The translations under genes were made by a program, and so were the position numbers. This document shows, in pieces, positions 29,644 to 42,877 of a stretch of 64,000 nt of DNA. This DNA comes from Mycosarcoma maydis (lineage: Eukaryota; Basidiomycota; Ustilaginomycetes; Ustilaginales), in contig NC_026499.1 in the NCBI RefSeq assembly GCF_000328475.2, positions 186,001 through 250,000 on the forward strand, read 5' to 3'. Position 1 is the stretch's first letter. Each line of letters begins with the position of its first letter. The notes under the pieces are model-generated. The model saw only the letters and a list, made by a program, of their open reading frames with translations, was not told the origin of the DNA and ran no database searches.

Positions 29644-31857
29644 ATGCCGATGAGGTTTGCTCCGACATTCAACCGCCTCGTCGCGAGCAGCTGCTCACCC
29701 TGGCTTGCGGTGGCAGCCGCGTTTGTGCTGTCTGGGCTGGTGCAGTCGGCAGCATCCTCCTCATCCGATGAGGCAACTCATGATGGTCTTCGAAAGCTCA
29801 CTGCTGCCAATTTTACTCTCGTCAACGATGGTGCATGGCTCATCGAATTCTTCTCGCCCGTTTGCGTCCACTGCAAGAAGTTCGGCGCTACCTGGTCGGA
29901 GCTCTCCCAAAATAAGGACTCGCTGCGCACCCAATATCCACAGGCACCCTTCACCCTCGCTCAAGTCGACTGTCTCGCCCAGTGGGACTTGTGCACGGAG
30001 CAGGGCGTCCAGTTCTTGCCTCGGCTTACCATCTACCAGGACGGCAAGCAGAATGCCGAGGAATACAAGGGAGACCGCAACTATCCCGAGATCTCGGCTT
30101 ACATTGATAAGTTTGCCAGAGAATATCGTCAGAAGAAGGGCGTTGCTGACGTACCGCTTGTAGCGTCCACCAACTCCGACGCCACTTCAACAGCTATCGA
30201 GTCTTCCAATCCTGCTTCAGATAACGCTGCTTCCATTTCGGCTGCATTGCCATCCCCATCTCCGTCGTCATCCAGCGAGCCAGCTGCTGTTACCCCAAGT
30301 CCGGCATCCTCTTTGTCCTCCCTCGAGCCGATCCAGGAGATCTTGCCCGCAGGCCCCAACTCCAAAGGTCAGCTTCTGAGCTACGGCACTGCCCCCGTCC
30401 AAAACCAGCAAGAGCTTGCAGCATGGCTCGCCAAATCGTCCGGTCAGGGACCCAGCTTTGTCAAGTTTTTTGCTCCCTGGTGTCCACACTGCAAAGCCAT
30501 GGCCGCCGCCTTTAAGCAACTTAGCCAATCGCTCAAAGGCAGGGTCAATGTGCTCGAGGTCGACTGTGAAGCTAACCACGCTCTCTGTGCCAGCTACAAC
30601 ATCCGCAGCTACCCTGTCCTTCGCCTGTACAATCAAGGCAACCTCAAGGAGTACACGGGCGGCAGGAATCACGATGCTATGCTTAAATGGGTGCTCAAAG
30701 CCGTCTCGAGCTCAGGACTCAAACCTGTCAGCTCGAGCACCGAGCTCGTGAGCCTTTCCAAGGAGAATGAGGTCATCTTTCTCTACCTTCACTCGCCAGG
30801 CACTCCCATCGACGAGGTCCACGCCGTCGAGACAGCTAGTCAAGCGCTCTTTGGCGCCCGAGCCCCCATCTTTGTTTCCTCCGAACCGTCCCTGCTCGAT
30901 AGGTACTCGAGCTCTCTGGCGCAGGACCGTTCTACATCCGTTCCCGCCGAGTCTGGCCTGCTGGTGTTCAAGGATCATTCGATAGCCCAGCCCGTCTCGG
31001 TCCTCAACCCGTCCAGCTTGCGTGCATCCGATTCGGCTTCAGTAGAGGGCGTCTACTCGGAGCTGGCCACCTCCAAGATCGCCGCCTTCTTGTCTCGTGA
31101 GCAGTACTCGCTCGTCACGGAGCTCACAGCTGCCAACTTTGAGGAGATCGTGCGCAACCGGGACGACGCGCTCGTTGTGCTTGCTGCGCTATCCGATACC
31201 TATCATGGCTCGCATCAAGCTGACGTTTCTGCCCAAGGTATCGCGTTGAAAGAAGTCGAATTGTCGACGCTGCGCTCCGTTTCGCTCGAATGGAGGTTGA
31301 AACAGGCTTCAACGTCGGCTCGGCCGGTCGTGTTCGCATGGATCGACGCGGACCGTTGGAAATCGCCCCTCAAGAAGCTGTATAACATGGATGCTACCAA
31401 AGTACCTGCAGCTGTTTTGGTGGATGGCAACCAGTTGCTGTACTACGACCTGCCCTTCCGTTCTGGCTCTGGGGCGTCGGCCGTGAGTGCGCAACAATGG
31501 ATTTCCAACGACATCTTTGATAGCATCACCGACGCCATCCAGGGCAAGACTCGACCGAAATCATCCCGGAGCCTTTTGCAGAAATCGGTTCGTGGTGCTG
31601 GCAACTACATGAACGCGTTTGTGGGGACATGCGTCGCGCACCCGATCGCTGCATTTGGATTTGTCTTTTTCATCATGGGCGCGCTGTTCTTCTATCTTAG
31701 CAAACAACCCTTCGGGCTCGAGCCCTGGGCTCGAGCTCGACGTTGCCTATCTACTCCAAGGTTTCGACGGTCAAGGCCGACTGAGACAAACATGCGGCTA
31801 GCACGCTGCCTGTCCATTCACGGTTGTCGTTGTCGAACATTTCTCTGCATTTTGTGA
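29644..31857 (+). CDS. membrane-anchored protein disulfide isomerase with two thioredoxin domains
   Basis: The protein is 737 residues from ATG 29644 (MPMRFAPTF); upstream in-frame codons give no signal sequence, whereas this start gives an h-region SPWLAVAAAFVLSGLVQSAA. Thioredoxin domain 1 has FFSPVCVHCKK (CVHC 74-77); domain 2 has FFAPWCPHCKA (CPHC 280-283); a Ser/Pro/Ala linker separates them. Two redox-dead-looking folds follow, then a membrane span near 667-686 (PIAAFGFVFFIMGALFFYL). This layout fits a TMX3-like ER oxidoreductase. The cytosolic tail after PFGLEPWARA is unusual: it is Arg/Cys-rich and follows a 13-bp partial tandem duplication (31714-31736). There is no KDEL-type signal, as expected with a membrane anchor. 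Confidence 0.85.
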   Translation: MPMRFAPTFNRLVASSCSPWLAVAAAFVLSGLVQSAASSSSDEATHDGLRKLTAANFTLVNDGAWLIEFFSPVCVHCKKFGATWSELSQNKDSLRTQYPQAPFTLAQVDCLAQWDLCTEQGVQFLPRLTIYQDGKQNAEEYKGDRNYPEISAYIDKFAREYRQKKGVADVPLVASTNSDATSTAIESSNPASDNAASISAALPSPSPSSSSEPAAVTPSPASSLSSLEPIQEILPAGPNSKGQLLSYGTAPVQNQQELAAWLAKSSGQGPSFVKFFAPWCPHCKAMAAAFKQLSQSLKGRVNVLEVDCEANHALCASYNIRSYPVLRLYNQGNLKEYTGGRNHDAMLKWVLKAVSSSGLKPVSSSTELVSLSKENEVIFLYLHSPGTPIDEVHAVETASQALFGARAPIFVSSEPSLLDRYSSSLAQDRSTSVPAESGLLVFKDHSIAQPVSVLNPSSLRASDSASVEGVYSELATSKIAAFLSREQYSLVTELTAANFEEIVRNRDDALVVLAALSDTYHGSHQADVSAQGIALKEVELSTLRSVSLEWRLKQASTSARPVVFAWIDADRWKSPLKKLYNMDATKVPAAVLVDGNQLLYYDLPFRSGSGASAVSAQQWISNDIFDSITDAIQGKTRPKSSRSLLQKSVRGAGNYMNAFVGTCVAHPIAAFGFVFFIMGALFFYLSKQPFGLEPWARARRCLSTPRFRRSRPTETNMRLARCLSIHGCRCRTFLCIL

Positions 31858-32271
31858 TCGTGTTTTATTTGTTTGCAACGCTCCTGTCGCCTGTTCCCTT
31901 CACGCTCCGTGATTGTCGATTAGCAAGTCTGTTTTCACTTCGTTGAAGCAAGCATTTTTGGGTCGCACGACTTGTTGGCAGGGTATCCTTCTATTCTCGA
32001 TCGCAGCCAGAGTGTGCTGCTCAAAGGACAAAGATTCGTGATTGCTTCTGGTAGGCGATTTGGGGTTTCAGTGTGAATAGTGAGTGTGAGGGTGGATACC
32101 GCGGATTTGCGGTCCAGGATCTTGTCGACTTGACAGGAGAAAATTTACGCGCGTGCGCGGAGAATCAGTTGAGTTGCTTGGTGGATTCTCACCGAGGTGG
32201 CTCTTACATGTCGTTCGTCATCCTCCACGCATACGCGTGGACTTCATCGATATCTCGAAGACGTTGTCAAG
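31858..32271. other. intergenic, PDI to GST-HIS6
   Basis: About 0.4 kb, AT-richer than the flanking genes. Nothing recognisable is present. Confidence 0.5.
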
Positions 32272-33822
32272 ATGAGCGATGCTTGCCCATCCTCGGGGTT
32301 GGTGCTGCACCATCTGGAGCTCAGTCGATCAAATCGGATCCTATTCCTGCTCGAAGAGCTTCGCATCCCATATACTGTGAAACACTACAAGCGCGATCCT
32401 GTCACGCGGTTGGCTGGAGACGATCTGAAGCAGATTCATCCTCTCGGGCGATCACCCGTACTCACCGATGGAGACCTCACGATTATCGAGACGAATGCGA
32501 TCATCGAGCATCTTATGCTTCACTACTACGATCCTACACGAGTAGCGCTAGGACCGAAACTGGGCGAAAAGACTCAGGATAGCATCGACGTCGCTGCGTG
32601 GATCCAGTTCTCAGAAGCTTCGATCATGCTCCATGCGATCCCGCTACTGTATGCGGTGCGCGCTGGAGCGACTACCCCAGACGCGTCAGGTGCAATGGAC
32701 AAGATCGTTGCAAGGGGCTTGAAAGCTGATCTAGTGTACGTGGAGGAGCAGCTCGAGAGCAACGATGGCAGGTTGGTGAAAGGCTACGACTTGACAGCTG
32801 CGGACTGTGCGATGCTGTACAGTGTGGATATCACTGTGCATATCTTGGCCGCCATGAGCAAAGAGTGGAGCAGAAACTTGGGCATTTCGGTCGGAGCCAG
32901 GACAACCGAGTGGATCGAGAGGTGTTCGAAACGAGCTGCATTCCAAGCTGCGCTCAGCAAAGAAGGGTATGGAGGAAAACAGGACTGGCTGGCTCACTTC
33001 TTCAGTGGGTCTCTGTCCGTCGATGCGCTGCAGCCCAACAAGAGAAAGAGCGTCTTTCGACCATGCATCGACCTGCACGAAGGTGTAGTCAAGCAGATTG
33101 TCGGTGGTACACTAACCGACGAAACCGACTCTGCCACACTCAAGACCAACTTTGTCGCCACCCACAGCGCAGCGCACTTTGCCTCGCTGTACAAGCAACA
33201 CAACCTCACAGGGGGTCACGTGATTAAGCTCGGTCCGAGAAATGACCAAGCAGCCAGTGCTGCCGTAGCTGCCTGGCCAAACGGATTGCACGTTGGAGGA
33301 GGGATTAACGCGGACAATGCTGCAGAGTGGCTGAGACGGGGAGCGGAGAAGGTGATCGTCACATCGTACCTATTCCCAGACTGCAAGTTCAGCCTGTCGC
33401 GATTGGAAGCGTTGAGTGGACAAGTGGGGAAAGAGAGGCTGGTGGTGGATGTCAGCTGTCGCAAGAAAGCCGATCGGTGGATTGTGGCCATGAACCGATG
33501 GCAGGATATGACGGATATGGAGGTGAACAAGCAAAGTTTGGACCTCTTAGCCGAGCATTGCAGCGAGTTTTTGATCCATGCGGCCGATGTCGAGGGGTTG
33601 TGCCAGGGGATCGATCAGGAGTTGGTGCAGAAGTTGGGCGAATGGGTCACCATCCCCACGACGTATGCGGGCGGTGCGAGACACTTGGGTGACCTGGAAC
33701 TCGTCGATAAGTTGAGCGGCGGCAAGGTGGATCTGACGTTTGGAAGTGCATTGGACATCTTTGGCGGCAAGGGCGTCACGATGGACGACTTGATCAAGTG
33801 GAACTCTGACGCTCACAAGTAG
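32272..33822 (+). CDS. HIS6: glutathione S-transferase / HIS6 (ProFAR isomerase) fusion
   Basis: One 516-residue frame from ATG 32272; an earlier in-frame GTG is ignored. Residues about 8-235 are a full cytosolic GST: a thioredoxin-like half ([40 protein letters not shown]) and a helical half ([31 protein letters not shown]). After a linker near 235-256, residues 258-515 are a complete eukaryotic HIS6: [68 protein letters not shown] and [18 protein letters not shown]6 isomerises ProFAR to PRFAR, the fourth step of histidine synthesis; the Asp residues of the CIDLHEG and HAADVEG motifs are the likely catalytic pair. The HIS6 half has no Met at its own start, so it cannot be expressed alone from this frame. 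No stop or obvious intron separates the halves. Confidence 0.88.
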   Translation: MSDACPSSGLVLHHLELSRSNRILFLLEELRIPYTVKHYKRDPVTRLAGDDLKQIHPLGRSPVLTDGDLTIIETNAIIEHLMLHYYDPTRVALGPKLGEKTQDSIDVAAWIQFSEASIMLHAIPLLYAVRAGATTPDASGAMDKIVARGLKADLVYVEEQLESNDGRLVKGYDLTAADCAMLYSVDITVHILAAMSKEWSRNLGISVGARTTEWIERCSKRAAFQAALSKEGYGGKQDWLAHFFSGSLSVDALQPNKRKSVFRPCIDLHEGVVKQIVGGTLTDETDSATLKTNFVATHSAAHFASLYKQHNLTGGHVIKLGPRNDQAASAAVAAWPNGLHVGGGINADNAAEWLRRGAEKVIVTSYLFPDCKFSLSRLEALSGQVGKERLVVDVSCRKKADRWIVAMNRWQDMTDMEVNKQSLDLLAEHCSEFLIHAADVEGLCQGIDQELVQKLGEWVTIPTTYAGGARHLGDLELVDKLSGGKVDLTFGSALDIFGGKGVTMDDLIKWNSDAHK

Positions 33823-35888
33823 GAAACGGTTACCACGAACGGGAACAAGCTTTGTCAATCAACTTTTCCAGGCCTCTTTGTTGTTGTCCAAACCGGAGCG
33901 TTGAGAACGCATTAGATCATGTTCACGCTCGTACAAGAGCTCAAGTCCGCACTGGACGCTGCATTGCTGCATCGCCACGATCGACGTTGGCGAATGATAG
34001 CAAACGAGGACATCCTCAACCTCGCCGCTAGACCGCACAGCACGCGGCGTACGGCGCGAAAAAAGCAATGTTAGATTCGATGGGGCTCGCATCTTGTAAA
34101 TCAGAAACGACGGGCCGCGGTGATCGGCAAAACTCATCCTTGCTGTCAACTCATGCGGGAGCCAGCCCAATGCAGCGCAAATACATGACCTGTTCTTGAC
34201 GAGACATCTGCAGACAAGACCGGCCACACGCTCAGCCAACAGATCGATGATGTATTGCATGTCTGGGCAATCACGAATGGGCGGGATTTGTTGCCCAGGC
34301 AAGAGACGCGCGCAAGTCAGCAAGGCAGGATCTAAGAGGAGACCAAGGGTTCAAGACATTGGAAGCGGTGCTGATCAAAACCAGTCGTGAGTATATGACA
34401 TGGTCGGACTCTGGATCTGCATGTCAGGCTGCTTTTGCTTTGCTTTGCTTTCTCCATTTGCTTGCTCGTTTGTCGTCATCGGCTCAACAGAGGAGAGAAT
34501 TATACCATCCTACCTTCTCCGGGGGACTTGCTACCCACTCGTGACTGTCTACGATCGAACTGGGCGAGGCAAGTCGCAAGTGTCGGGCAGAAGGGTCGGC
34601 GCACAGGCCACGTTTTAGAAGAAAGAGAACACAGCCGCTGCTCGCCCACGGCCAGGCAATCAATCACAAATAACGACCACCACTAATTTAATATTTAAAG
34701 CAGGACAAACGCAAGTTCTTCCCCGCCACCTTTGTCACTCTCCAAAGTCACATTCACTCGTGATTACTGATAGAATTTAGGATGTAAGTATAATATTTGC
34801 ACGCAGCATTTGTATTCCTGAGAATACGAGGTGGTCTGAGCTCAAATCGATCAGATTTCAAATCGCAGCGAGGGGCCAACATGTGCAAAGTATTGAAATG
34901 TATCATGGAGTTGACTAGACTGAAAATGAAATTCCTCCTTTACTTCAACATCCCCTTTGTGTCCTTCAACTATTCAAATCTTGAATTTCAAGTCTTGAGT
35001 GCCAGGGTCGGCTAGAATGCGAAGAATCGGCGCGTAGTTTGTATTCAATCAGGGAGAGCGAGAATGTGCCTGGGCGGATCGATATTCGTTTGCGATCTTG
35101 ACAGCCTGACGCGGATGCTGACGCAGTATGCTCGGCCATCCTCAGCCTGTGCGTGCGCCTAACTTATCTGTCTCCAAAGCGGCCAAACCGGATACGTGAT
35201 TGTCGACGTTGAATCAGACGATCGAATCAAGGACTCGTGACTGTGTAAAGTAGGCTGTACAAAGCTGGAACTGCAGCGTGAATGCACAGTAGACGGTTCA
35301 TTGCAACAAGTGACAAGAGCAAAGGGAACAAATAGTTGACGCAAGAACAGGTCACGCACACGCACACGCACATGCACACACGCACACGCACCGAACGCAC
35401 AGCCTGAAACCAACTCGAATTCAACTGTCGCTTTGCCATTGCCTTGACGTTTTGCCTTGGCCGCCGCCTGGGCCAACCAAGACCAAAGCACCGCCCGTTT
35501 TGCTGGACAGAGTTAGCGCCATGCCATGCCATGCCTTGCCACGCCACGCCCACGACGCACAGCACCGCACAGCACCGCATCGTCCGTCGCAGAGTCTTCT
35601 TGATTCGATTCGCTTGGCCTGAGCCCCTCTCGCTGGCTGACTGGCTGACTGGCCGACTACCTTGGATTCGCTCCTTGCCCTTCTGCGCTTGTCTCCCCCC
35701 TTTTGGCTGTCGTCGCCTCCTATCAGCAAGTTACTCCTGTCCGCTTTGCCGACAGCCAATCTTTGCTTCGATCTCGTTGCCTCCCCCCCACCACTCCTTC
35801 GTTCTCGAACGTCTCTGTTTCTTTTTTCTTTTCTCTCTTCCTCTCCACCATCATCACCACCGTCACCAAAACCTAGTTCACAGTCATC
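33823..35888. other. intergenic and actin promoter, 2.1 kb
   Basis: No gene recognised. An open frame at 33859-34323 (minus) lacks an ATG and any known domain. 34740-35060 is AT-rich. CA-rich microsatellite sequence lies at about 35352-35400. A short array of ATGCC/CACGCC repeats lies at 35519-35580. The last 250 bp before the actin ATG are strongly pyrimidine-rich on the plus strand, as expected for a strong fungal promoter or 5' UTR. Confidence 0.55.
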
Positions 35889-37871
<1,983 letters not shown>

Positions 37872-40232
37872 ACCGCTGGTCGCGTCTTTGCGCAAAGAGC
37901 GGCGGTGCTGCTGTGTGCGAATCTCAAGATTGTGGGCTAGCGGACGCGACGTTGCTGTGATTGTAGCTCATGCAAAACTTTTATCTCGCAACACTAGTTC
38001 GCACGACGAGTCAAGGCAGGCATGACGAGTGATGATTGGCATGGTTGTCGTCAGGAGAGAAGGTACACAAAGGCAAGGGCGACCGTCGCCTACGCATTTC
38101 TGTCTCCTATCTCTTGGAAAGGTACGGCTTGTCAAGGGGTTCGTAATGGCAAGATGGGTCGCCGCCTTGCGCATGCGTCTCGCCTTTCCTTTTCGTAAAT
38201 GTAGGCTCAGTGGCAGCCGCCAAACAATGAAAGATATGATAACGAACGACGACCAAGATTGCTCGTATTTGAAATGGGTCGCCGCACGTGTGGAACAGAG
38301 GTGGTGTTTATGAGAAGCCAAGGATCCTGCATCCATCTGATTGCATTTGAGAGAGGTTGAAACAGGGCCAACGCAGGAGAGATGGTTGAGGAGGCGCAGG
38401 AGGATTGGCAGAGTGAGGTTGGTGATATTGACGAGATACGTATTCATGATTGATCCACTTGTTTGTTTCTGGCTGGCGCATACGCCGATGGTTGTGAACT
38501 GATTTGGGATCGAGATGGCCAACAGAATCGGTGATTGACGATTGTGATTGAATCGGCATATTCACGAATTGAGCCGAGAAGTCAGCCAGCGGTGAGGAGG
38601 CGGAAGAGCGGAGATGGAAAATTGACAGCGCATCTGCCAACTCATGACCGACGAATTCTTTGGCCTGGTGGACATACGCGCCCAACCTCGACTTTCTATC
38701 ATCACACCTACGACTCGCATCGACATAGGGGATGCAGGGGTTGAGCTGCTCTAGTTAGATCGATGCATGCTTGTCTCTGCTTCCATCACGCTTGGCTTGT
38801 CAGCCAACCATGTGCCGTGTCTGTGTGTATGCGCTTGTGCAAGCTGGCTGTCCAAACCAACGCCAACGTCTTTACGTGGCTCTGCAAGATGGCGGCGGCA
38901 GCGGTCGGTTGCGAAAAGGGATGCCTGCCAAGCGCAGCACGCCTGATTCCTGAGGCGGACATGTACAACAGGAGACCTCTCACTTTTCTTGGCGACGACG
39001 GGCAAGAGCCGATCGATTACGCCGCCCAAGCGCTGGCGACGGCCAGATGGACTGTGACTGTGATTATACAGTACATTCACAGATTGTGCTTCACAAATCA
39101 CGAATGTGATTCACGATTGTAACCGTATAAGAAACGCGCTTGAATACGGCGGCGACCCTCCAGCGACGGACACAAGAGAGGCGTGAGCAAGGAGAGAGAG
39201 CAGAAAGTGAACCAGAACTCGCGCTGGCTGCTCTGCATTCCAGCCTGGCTTGGCGCGTCTGCCCGTTTTTGGCATTTCACGACTTACGATTTGTCAGTCG
39301 TGGGTGTCAGCCGAGGCAGACACACACACACACACACACACACACACTGGATTTGGCGCGTCGCTGTCACCTTTTTCTGTCGCTTGACCGCCTGCATTCC
39401 GCTTGAAAGACGCGGGGTTCTTGGCTGCTGATACGTGCCGCAATGGTGAATGGTGGTGAATGTATGTAGGCGCATCGGTTTGCTGCTCACCTTGAGCGTC
39501 ACCATTCATGATGGCACCATCACGAATGAGCGAGGCGGCTGACAGAGCGCCGAGAGCAAAGCAGCGTCGTGAATATCACAGACGCGAGCAACTGAAGCGA
39601 CACTGAGACAGAACCAAACGCCTTCCCACGTCGGCGGTATTATTTTCGAATCGTGAATCGTGAATTGAATCGTGACTGTGTGTCACTCACCACTTTGGCA
39701 CGCTCCTGCTAAGTGAGCGGAGCGAGTGCGAATGCGAGCGCGAGGCCAACTGACTGCGCTGCTCTCGTGTCTCTTGTCTCCCTCGCCAGACTCGTGCCTC
39801 GGCGCTTGGCTTGACAGCCGGTGAGCCAACTCACGACTCACACTGTGGCCCTCTGCGCTTTGATCGAGGTCCGCTTCCCTTTGCTACCCTTTCCTTCTTC
39901 CTCCATCCACCTCATCCCCATTCATACCTCCCTGTCTTCTCCCTTCCCCTCATTCAAACAACAAAACCCTTTCTTGGCTGGTCCATCCAAAGGTTTCACT
40001 CACACTCGACTCGTCTCTCGCAATTCGTACATATTCATCCATCTCGTACCTGTGCCTTGATCGTCGCTTCACCTTTTTCCATTCACTCACTCCCCCTCTC
40101 TTCTCAGATTGTCCTCCCAGTTGCCGTTTCCTCTGCTTCTACCTCGTCGTACAGTCTTGCTGCATTCAATTTTCTCTGGTAGATTCGCATCTCATACAGC
40201 ATACACCGTTTGCACGTCAATCTCTTGCAACA
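37872..40232. other. intergenic, 2.4 kb, plus promoter of the transglycosylase gene
   Basis: No gene recognised; frames at 38763-39122 (plus) and 37968-38685 (minus) look random. An AC dinucleotide run lies at 39320-39348. Heptamer copies lie at about 39100-39120 and 39650-39670. From 39885 to 40230 the plus strand is CT-rich, typical of a 5' UTR. Confidence 0.55.
39320..39348. repeat. (AC)n microsatellite
   Basis: About 14 AC units in an intergenic region. Confidence 0.9.
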
Positions 40233-41357
40233 ATGAAGCTCCTCTCTCTTGTCGCCGCTACCCTTGCCCTGGTTGCTACCACCGCGTCCGCTGACCCCAG
40301 CGTTGAGGCTCTCAACCTCCCCGCCATGTCAAAACACCCCCTCTCCATGCAACGACGTGAAGCCATGCTCAACAAACGTCGCAGCCCCTCTGCCAAGCCT
40401 CGCATGGTTGTCAAGCGCCACGCAAAGCGTTCCAAGCGCACATGCAAGGCCAAGACCAGCCAGGCTGCTTCCAGTGCCGCTTCAAAGCCTGTCGGCGATG
40501 CCAAGTCAAACGCTCAACAGTCCAAGGTCAATTCGCAGAACCACACCCAGGCTCACGCCGACGCTGGCGCCTCTAGCCAGTCCAACTCTGACTCCAAGTC
40601 CAGCTCAAGCGCTAGCAGCCACTCCAACGCCAGCTCACAGTCGTCTTCTTCTGGCAAGAGCGACTCCAAGTCGAGCTCGTCGTCGTCATCATCGTCGTCG
40701 TCGGCAGCCTCGGGCTCGGGTCTCTTTGGCTTGAGCACAAACAACTGTGGTTCAAGTGGCGCCAACGACCAGCAGCCCAACGGATCGCAGAACTTCCTTA
40801 ACTGCGGTCTCACTTCGGGCGGCTGGAACCCTCCGAAGCTGGGTCTGGACCAGATCAAGATCCTTTCTGGCCAACAAGCTGCCGACTCGGCTGTGTTTGC
40901 CCCCTGCAAACCTCTGCTTTGGGCGTTCCAGGCCGCCGAGAAGGCGCACGGCATCCCCGCCACTGTCCTCATGTCGTTTGCCATGCAAGAGTCCACCTGC
41001 AACCCCAATGTCACTGGCGGTAACGGTGAGCAAGGTCTCATGCAGATCACCCCGGACAAGTGCGGCGGGGCTCCCGGTGGAAACTGCAAGGATCCTTGGT
41101 TTAACGTCAACACGGGCGCAAAGTACTTTAAAGACACCTTGGACTCGTACGGTGGCAACCTCCTCCAGGCCATGGGCATGTACAACGGCTGGCAACCCGG
41201 CTTGACTGTCGAGAAGGCCACTGCTGCTAGATGGCAGGGCAACTGCTTTGCTCAGAACAACCTCGACTACCTGTATCAGATGCTCAACGGTTGGTTCCTC
41301 GGAAAAGCAAACACCTACGACATGGGCACTTACAAGAACCTTGCCGCCTGCAAGTAA
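40233..41357 (+). CDS. secreted lytic-transglycosylase-like (SLT/lysozyme-fold) protein
   Basis: The protein is 374 residues. A signal peptide (MKLLSLVAATLALVATTASA) is followed by basic, dibasic-rich sequence (NKRRSPS, VVKRHAKRSKR) that looks like Kex2 processing sites, then a Ser-rich linker to about residue 168. The C-terminal 170 residues form an SLT-like domain: ATVLMSFAMQESTCNPNVTG with the likely catalytic Glu in MQES, GEQGLMQITPDKC, TGAKYFKDTLDSYGGNLLQA, and MYNGWQPG. Cysteines (at least six) suggest disulfides. Such domains in bacteria cut peptidoglycan; in fungi the substrate is unproven, and antibacterial activity is one possibility. The gene has no intron and a CT-rich leader, suggesting good expression. 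Confidence 0.85.
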   Translation: MKLLSLVAATLALVATTASADPSVEALNLPAMSKHPLSMQRREAMLNKRRSPSAKPRMVVKRHAKRSKRTCKAKTSQAASSAASKPVGDAKSNAQQSKVNSQNHTQAHADAGASSQSNSDSKSSSSASSHSNASSQSSSSGKSDSKSSSSSSSSSSSAASGSGLFGLSTNNCGSSGANDQQPNGSQNFLNCGLTSGGWNPPKLGLDQIKILSGQQAADSAVFAPCKPLLWAFQAAEKAHGIPATVLMSFAMQESTCNPNVTGGNGEQGLMQITPDKCGGAPGGNCKDPWFNVNTGAKYFKDTLDSYGGNLLQAMGMYNGWQPGLTVEKATAARWQGNCFAQNNLDYLYQMLNGWFLGKANTYDMGTYKNLAACK

Positions 41358-41872
41358 ACATAAGCTCGCGTCTTGGTCTTTTTTTTTTTACTTTCTTGGC
41401 TGTAATCCTTGCGCCTCGGACGCACGATCAAGTCTTCGATCCAAGTCTTGTAGCACCGGAAACGGAATCTCGTTACATTGGCTTTGTGCTTTGTTCACCC
41501 AGCCGTGCGCGCGCCCCCTCTTCGCACCCCTGCCTTTTGTGTTTTTCGCGTAGCGCTACCGGCTATCACTACGCTGAAGCACGGCACGCGGTTCGACTTG
41601 CGTTGGGCCGAGCCACACTTGACACTTTCATTCGTATTTGCTTCTTTTTACACCCGTCACTGCTTTTCTGCGCTTTTCGTTCGTGTCTGTCTCTGGCTCG
41701 ATGTCGGATTCAAAAGACACGGTCTGTTTCTCTTGGCATTTGTGGATTCACGCTAGCCGTCTGAGTGCTCGATGCAAGATTGAAATCGAGTTTTCCAAGC
41801 AGGGTATGGTGCTAGTGTGCAGTGTGCAGTGTGCAGTGTGCAGTGGGAGGTGGGAGGTGGGTCGGTGGTGAA
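41358..41872. other. intergenic between convergent transglycosylase and ERCC1 genes
   Basis: A T-run lies at 41381-41390. Four tandem copies of AGTGTGC lie at 41814-41841. No gene is recognised. Confidence 0.6.
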
Positions 41873-42877
41873 CTACAGGTCGTGAGGAGGCGAATGGTGG
41901 GATAGGGATAACTGGATGGCCAAGAGGAGTTGATCGTGGTCATGGCCATCATCGTGGGGAGGGAGATTGTGTGTGTGTGGAATTGGGCGGGTGGAGGGGT
42001 GTGTGGGAGAAGAGGGGGGTGGGGGTATGGAGGATGAAAGCGTGTGCGAACGGGCGGGAGTGAAGGGGAGAGTGAAGACGTGGTTGAGGCGGGATGCTTT
42101 GCGGAGTGCGAAGCCGGGGCACATTGCGAGTTGGTGTACGTTTGCGTTGACGACGTTTTTCAGCGAGCCGAACGTGGACAAGAGCGTGATGACGTCGGTG
42201 CGGTTGATGCCGCGTACCTGTGTCAGGACGTTGGTGACTTGGCTCAGGTAGTCGTCACCGACGCGCTCCTTGATGGCATCCGGCGGTTTCAGCTCGAAGC
42301 TCTTATACGTCTCGAGGTAGCGCGCCGCTTCTTCGGCTGACCACGCAAGCATCAGTGTGAGCTTGTTGATCACACACGTTTTGGTGAGTTCCTTGATCGC
42401 CGCTTGGTGGTCCGTCACATCGCACAGCACCAGCAGGATCCGCAGCGTATACATGTGCGCCAGCTTTTGCACGCGCGTATGCACGTATTCTGGATGCAGC
42501 CGATGATACCGGATCGACAGAAACAGCACGCACGCCGACAGCCCCACCTGGTAATCCGGCACAATGTCCGCATACTCCCATCCAATGTTGCGCATGTGTT
42601 GCAGAACCGGATTCCCGCGTTGACAGTTGTTCACCAGAATCGTGTTGCCCGTCCGCGCAGCTCCGCGGATCAGCGGTCGCGGTCGAGGCTGCACCACCGT
42701 CGCACCGCTTGCACCGCTTGCACCGCTTGCACCGCTCGACGTCGAGCCATCCACGCCCGTAGACGAGTCCATCTCGCGTGCGACTGCTGAAGCAGGCTGA
42801 AATGACGACATCCTTCGCAACTCGCTGCGGCCTCCACTTGCTGATGCGCTCGTCGACGTGCTTGATGGTTCGTGCAT
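41873..42877 (-). CDS. RAD10: ERCC1/Rad10/Swi10 nuclease subunit
   Basis: The protein is 334 residues from ATG 42877-42875. After about 80 disordered residues, with a GASGASGASGA repeat, comes the ERCC1 central domain: NTILVNNCQRGNPVLQHMRN, IGWEYADIVPDYQVG, ACVLFLSIRYHRLHPEYVHT and LAHMYTLRILLVLCDVTDHQ. The tandem helix-hairpin-helix follows (VLTQVRGINRTDVITLLSTF, ANVHQLAMCPGFALRKASRL). The Pro/His/Ser-rich last 60 residues are disordered. ERCC1 partners XPF/Rad1 to cut DNA 5' of lesions in nucleotide excision repair and cross-link repair. The fold lacks catalytic residues, as is normal for ERCC1. Confidence 0.92.
   Translation of the reverse strand: MHEPSSTSTSASASGGRSELRRMSSFQPASAVAREMDSSTGVDGSTSSGASGASGASGATVVQPRPRPLIRGAARTGNTILVNNCQRGNPVLQHMRNIGWEYADIVPDYQVGLSACVLFLSIRYHRLHPEYVHTRVQKLAHMYTLRILLVLCDVTDHQAAIKELTKTCVINKLTLMLAWSAEEAARYLETYKSFELKPPDAIKERVGDDYLSQVTNVLTQVRGINRTDVITLLSTFGSLKNVVNANVHQLAMCPGFALRKASRLNHVFTLPFTPARSHTLSSSIPPPPSSPTHPSTRPIPHTHNLPPHDDGHDHDQLLLAIQLSLSHHSPPHDL

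Noticed and set aside
33859..34323. 154-codon minus-strand frame
   Set aside because: It starts with TTG, shows no known domain, and I could not find supporting exons.
38763..39122. 119-codon plus-strand frame
   Set aside because: Composition looks random, with no domain or promoter support.
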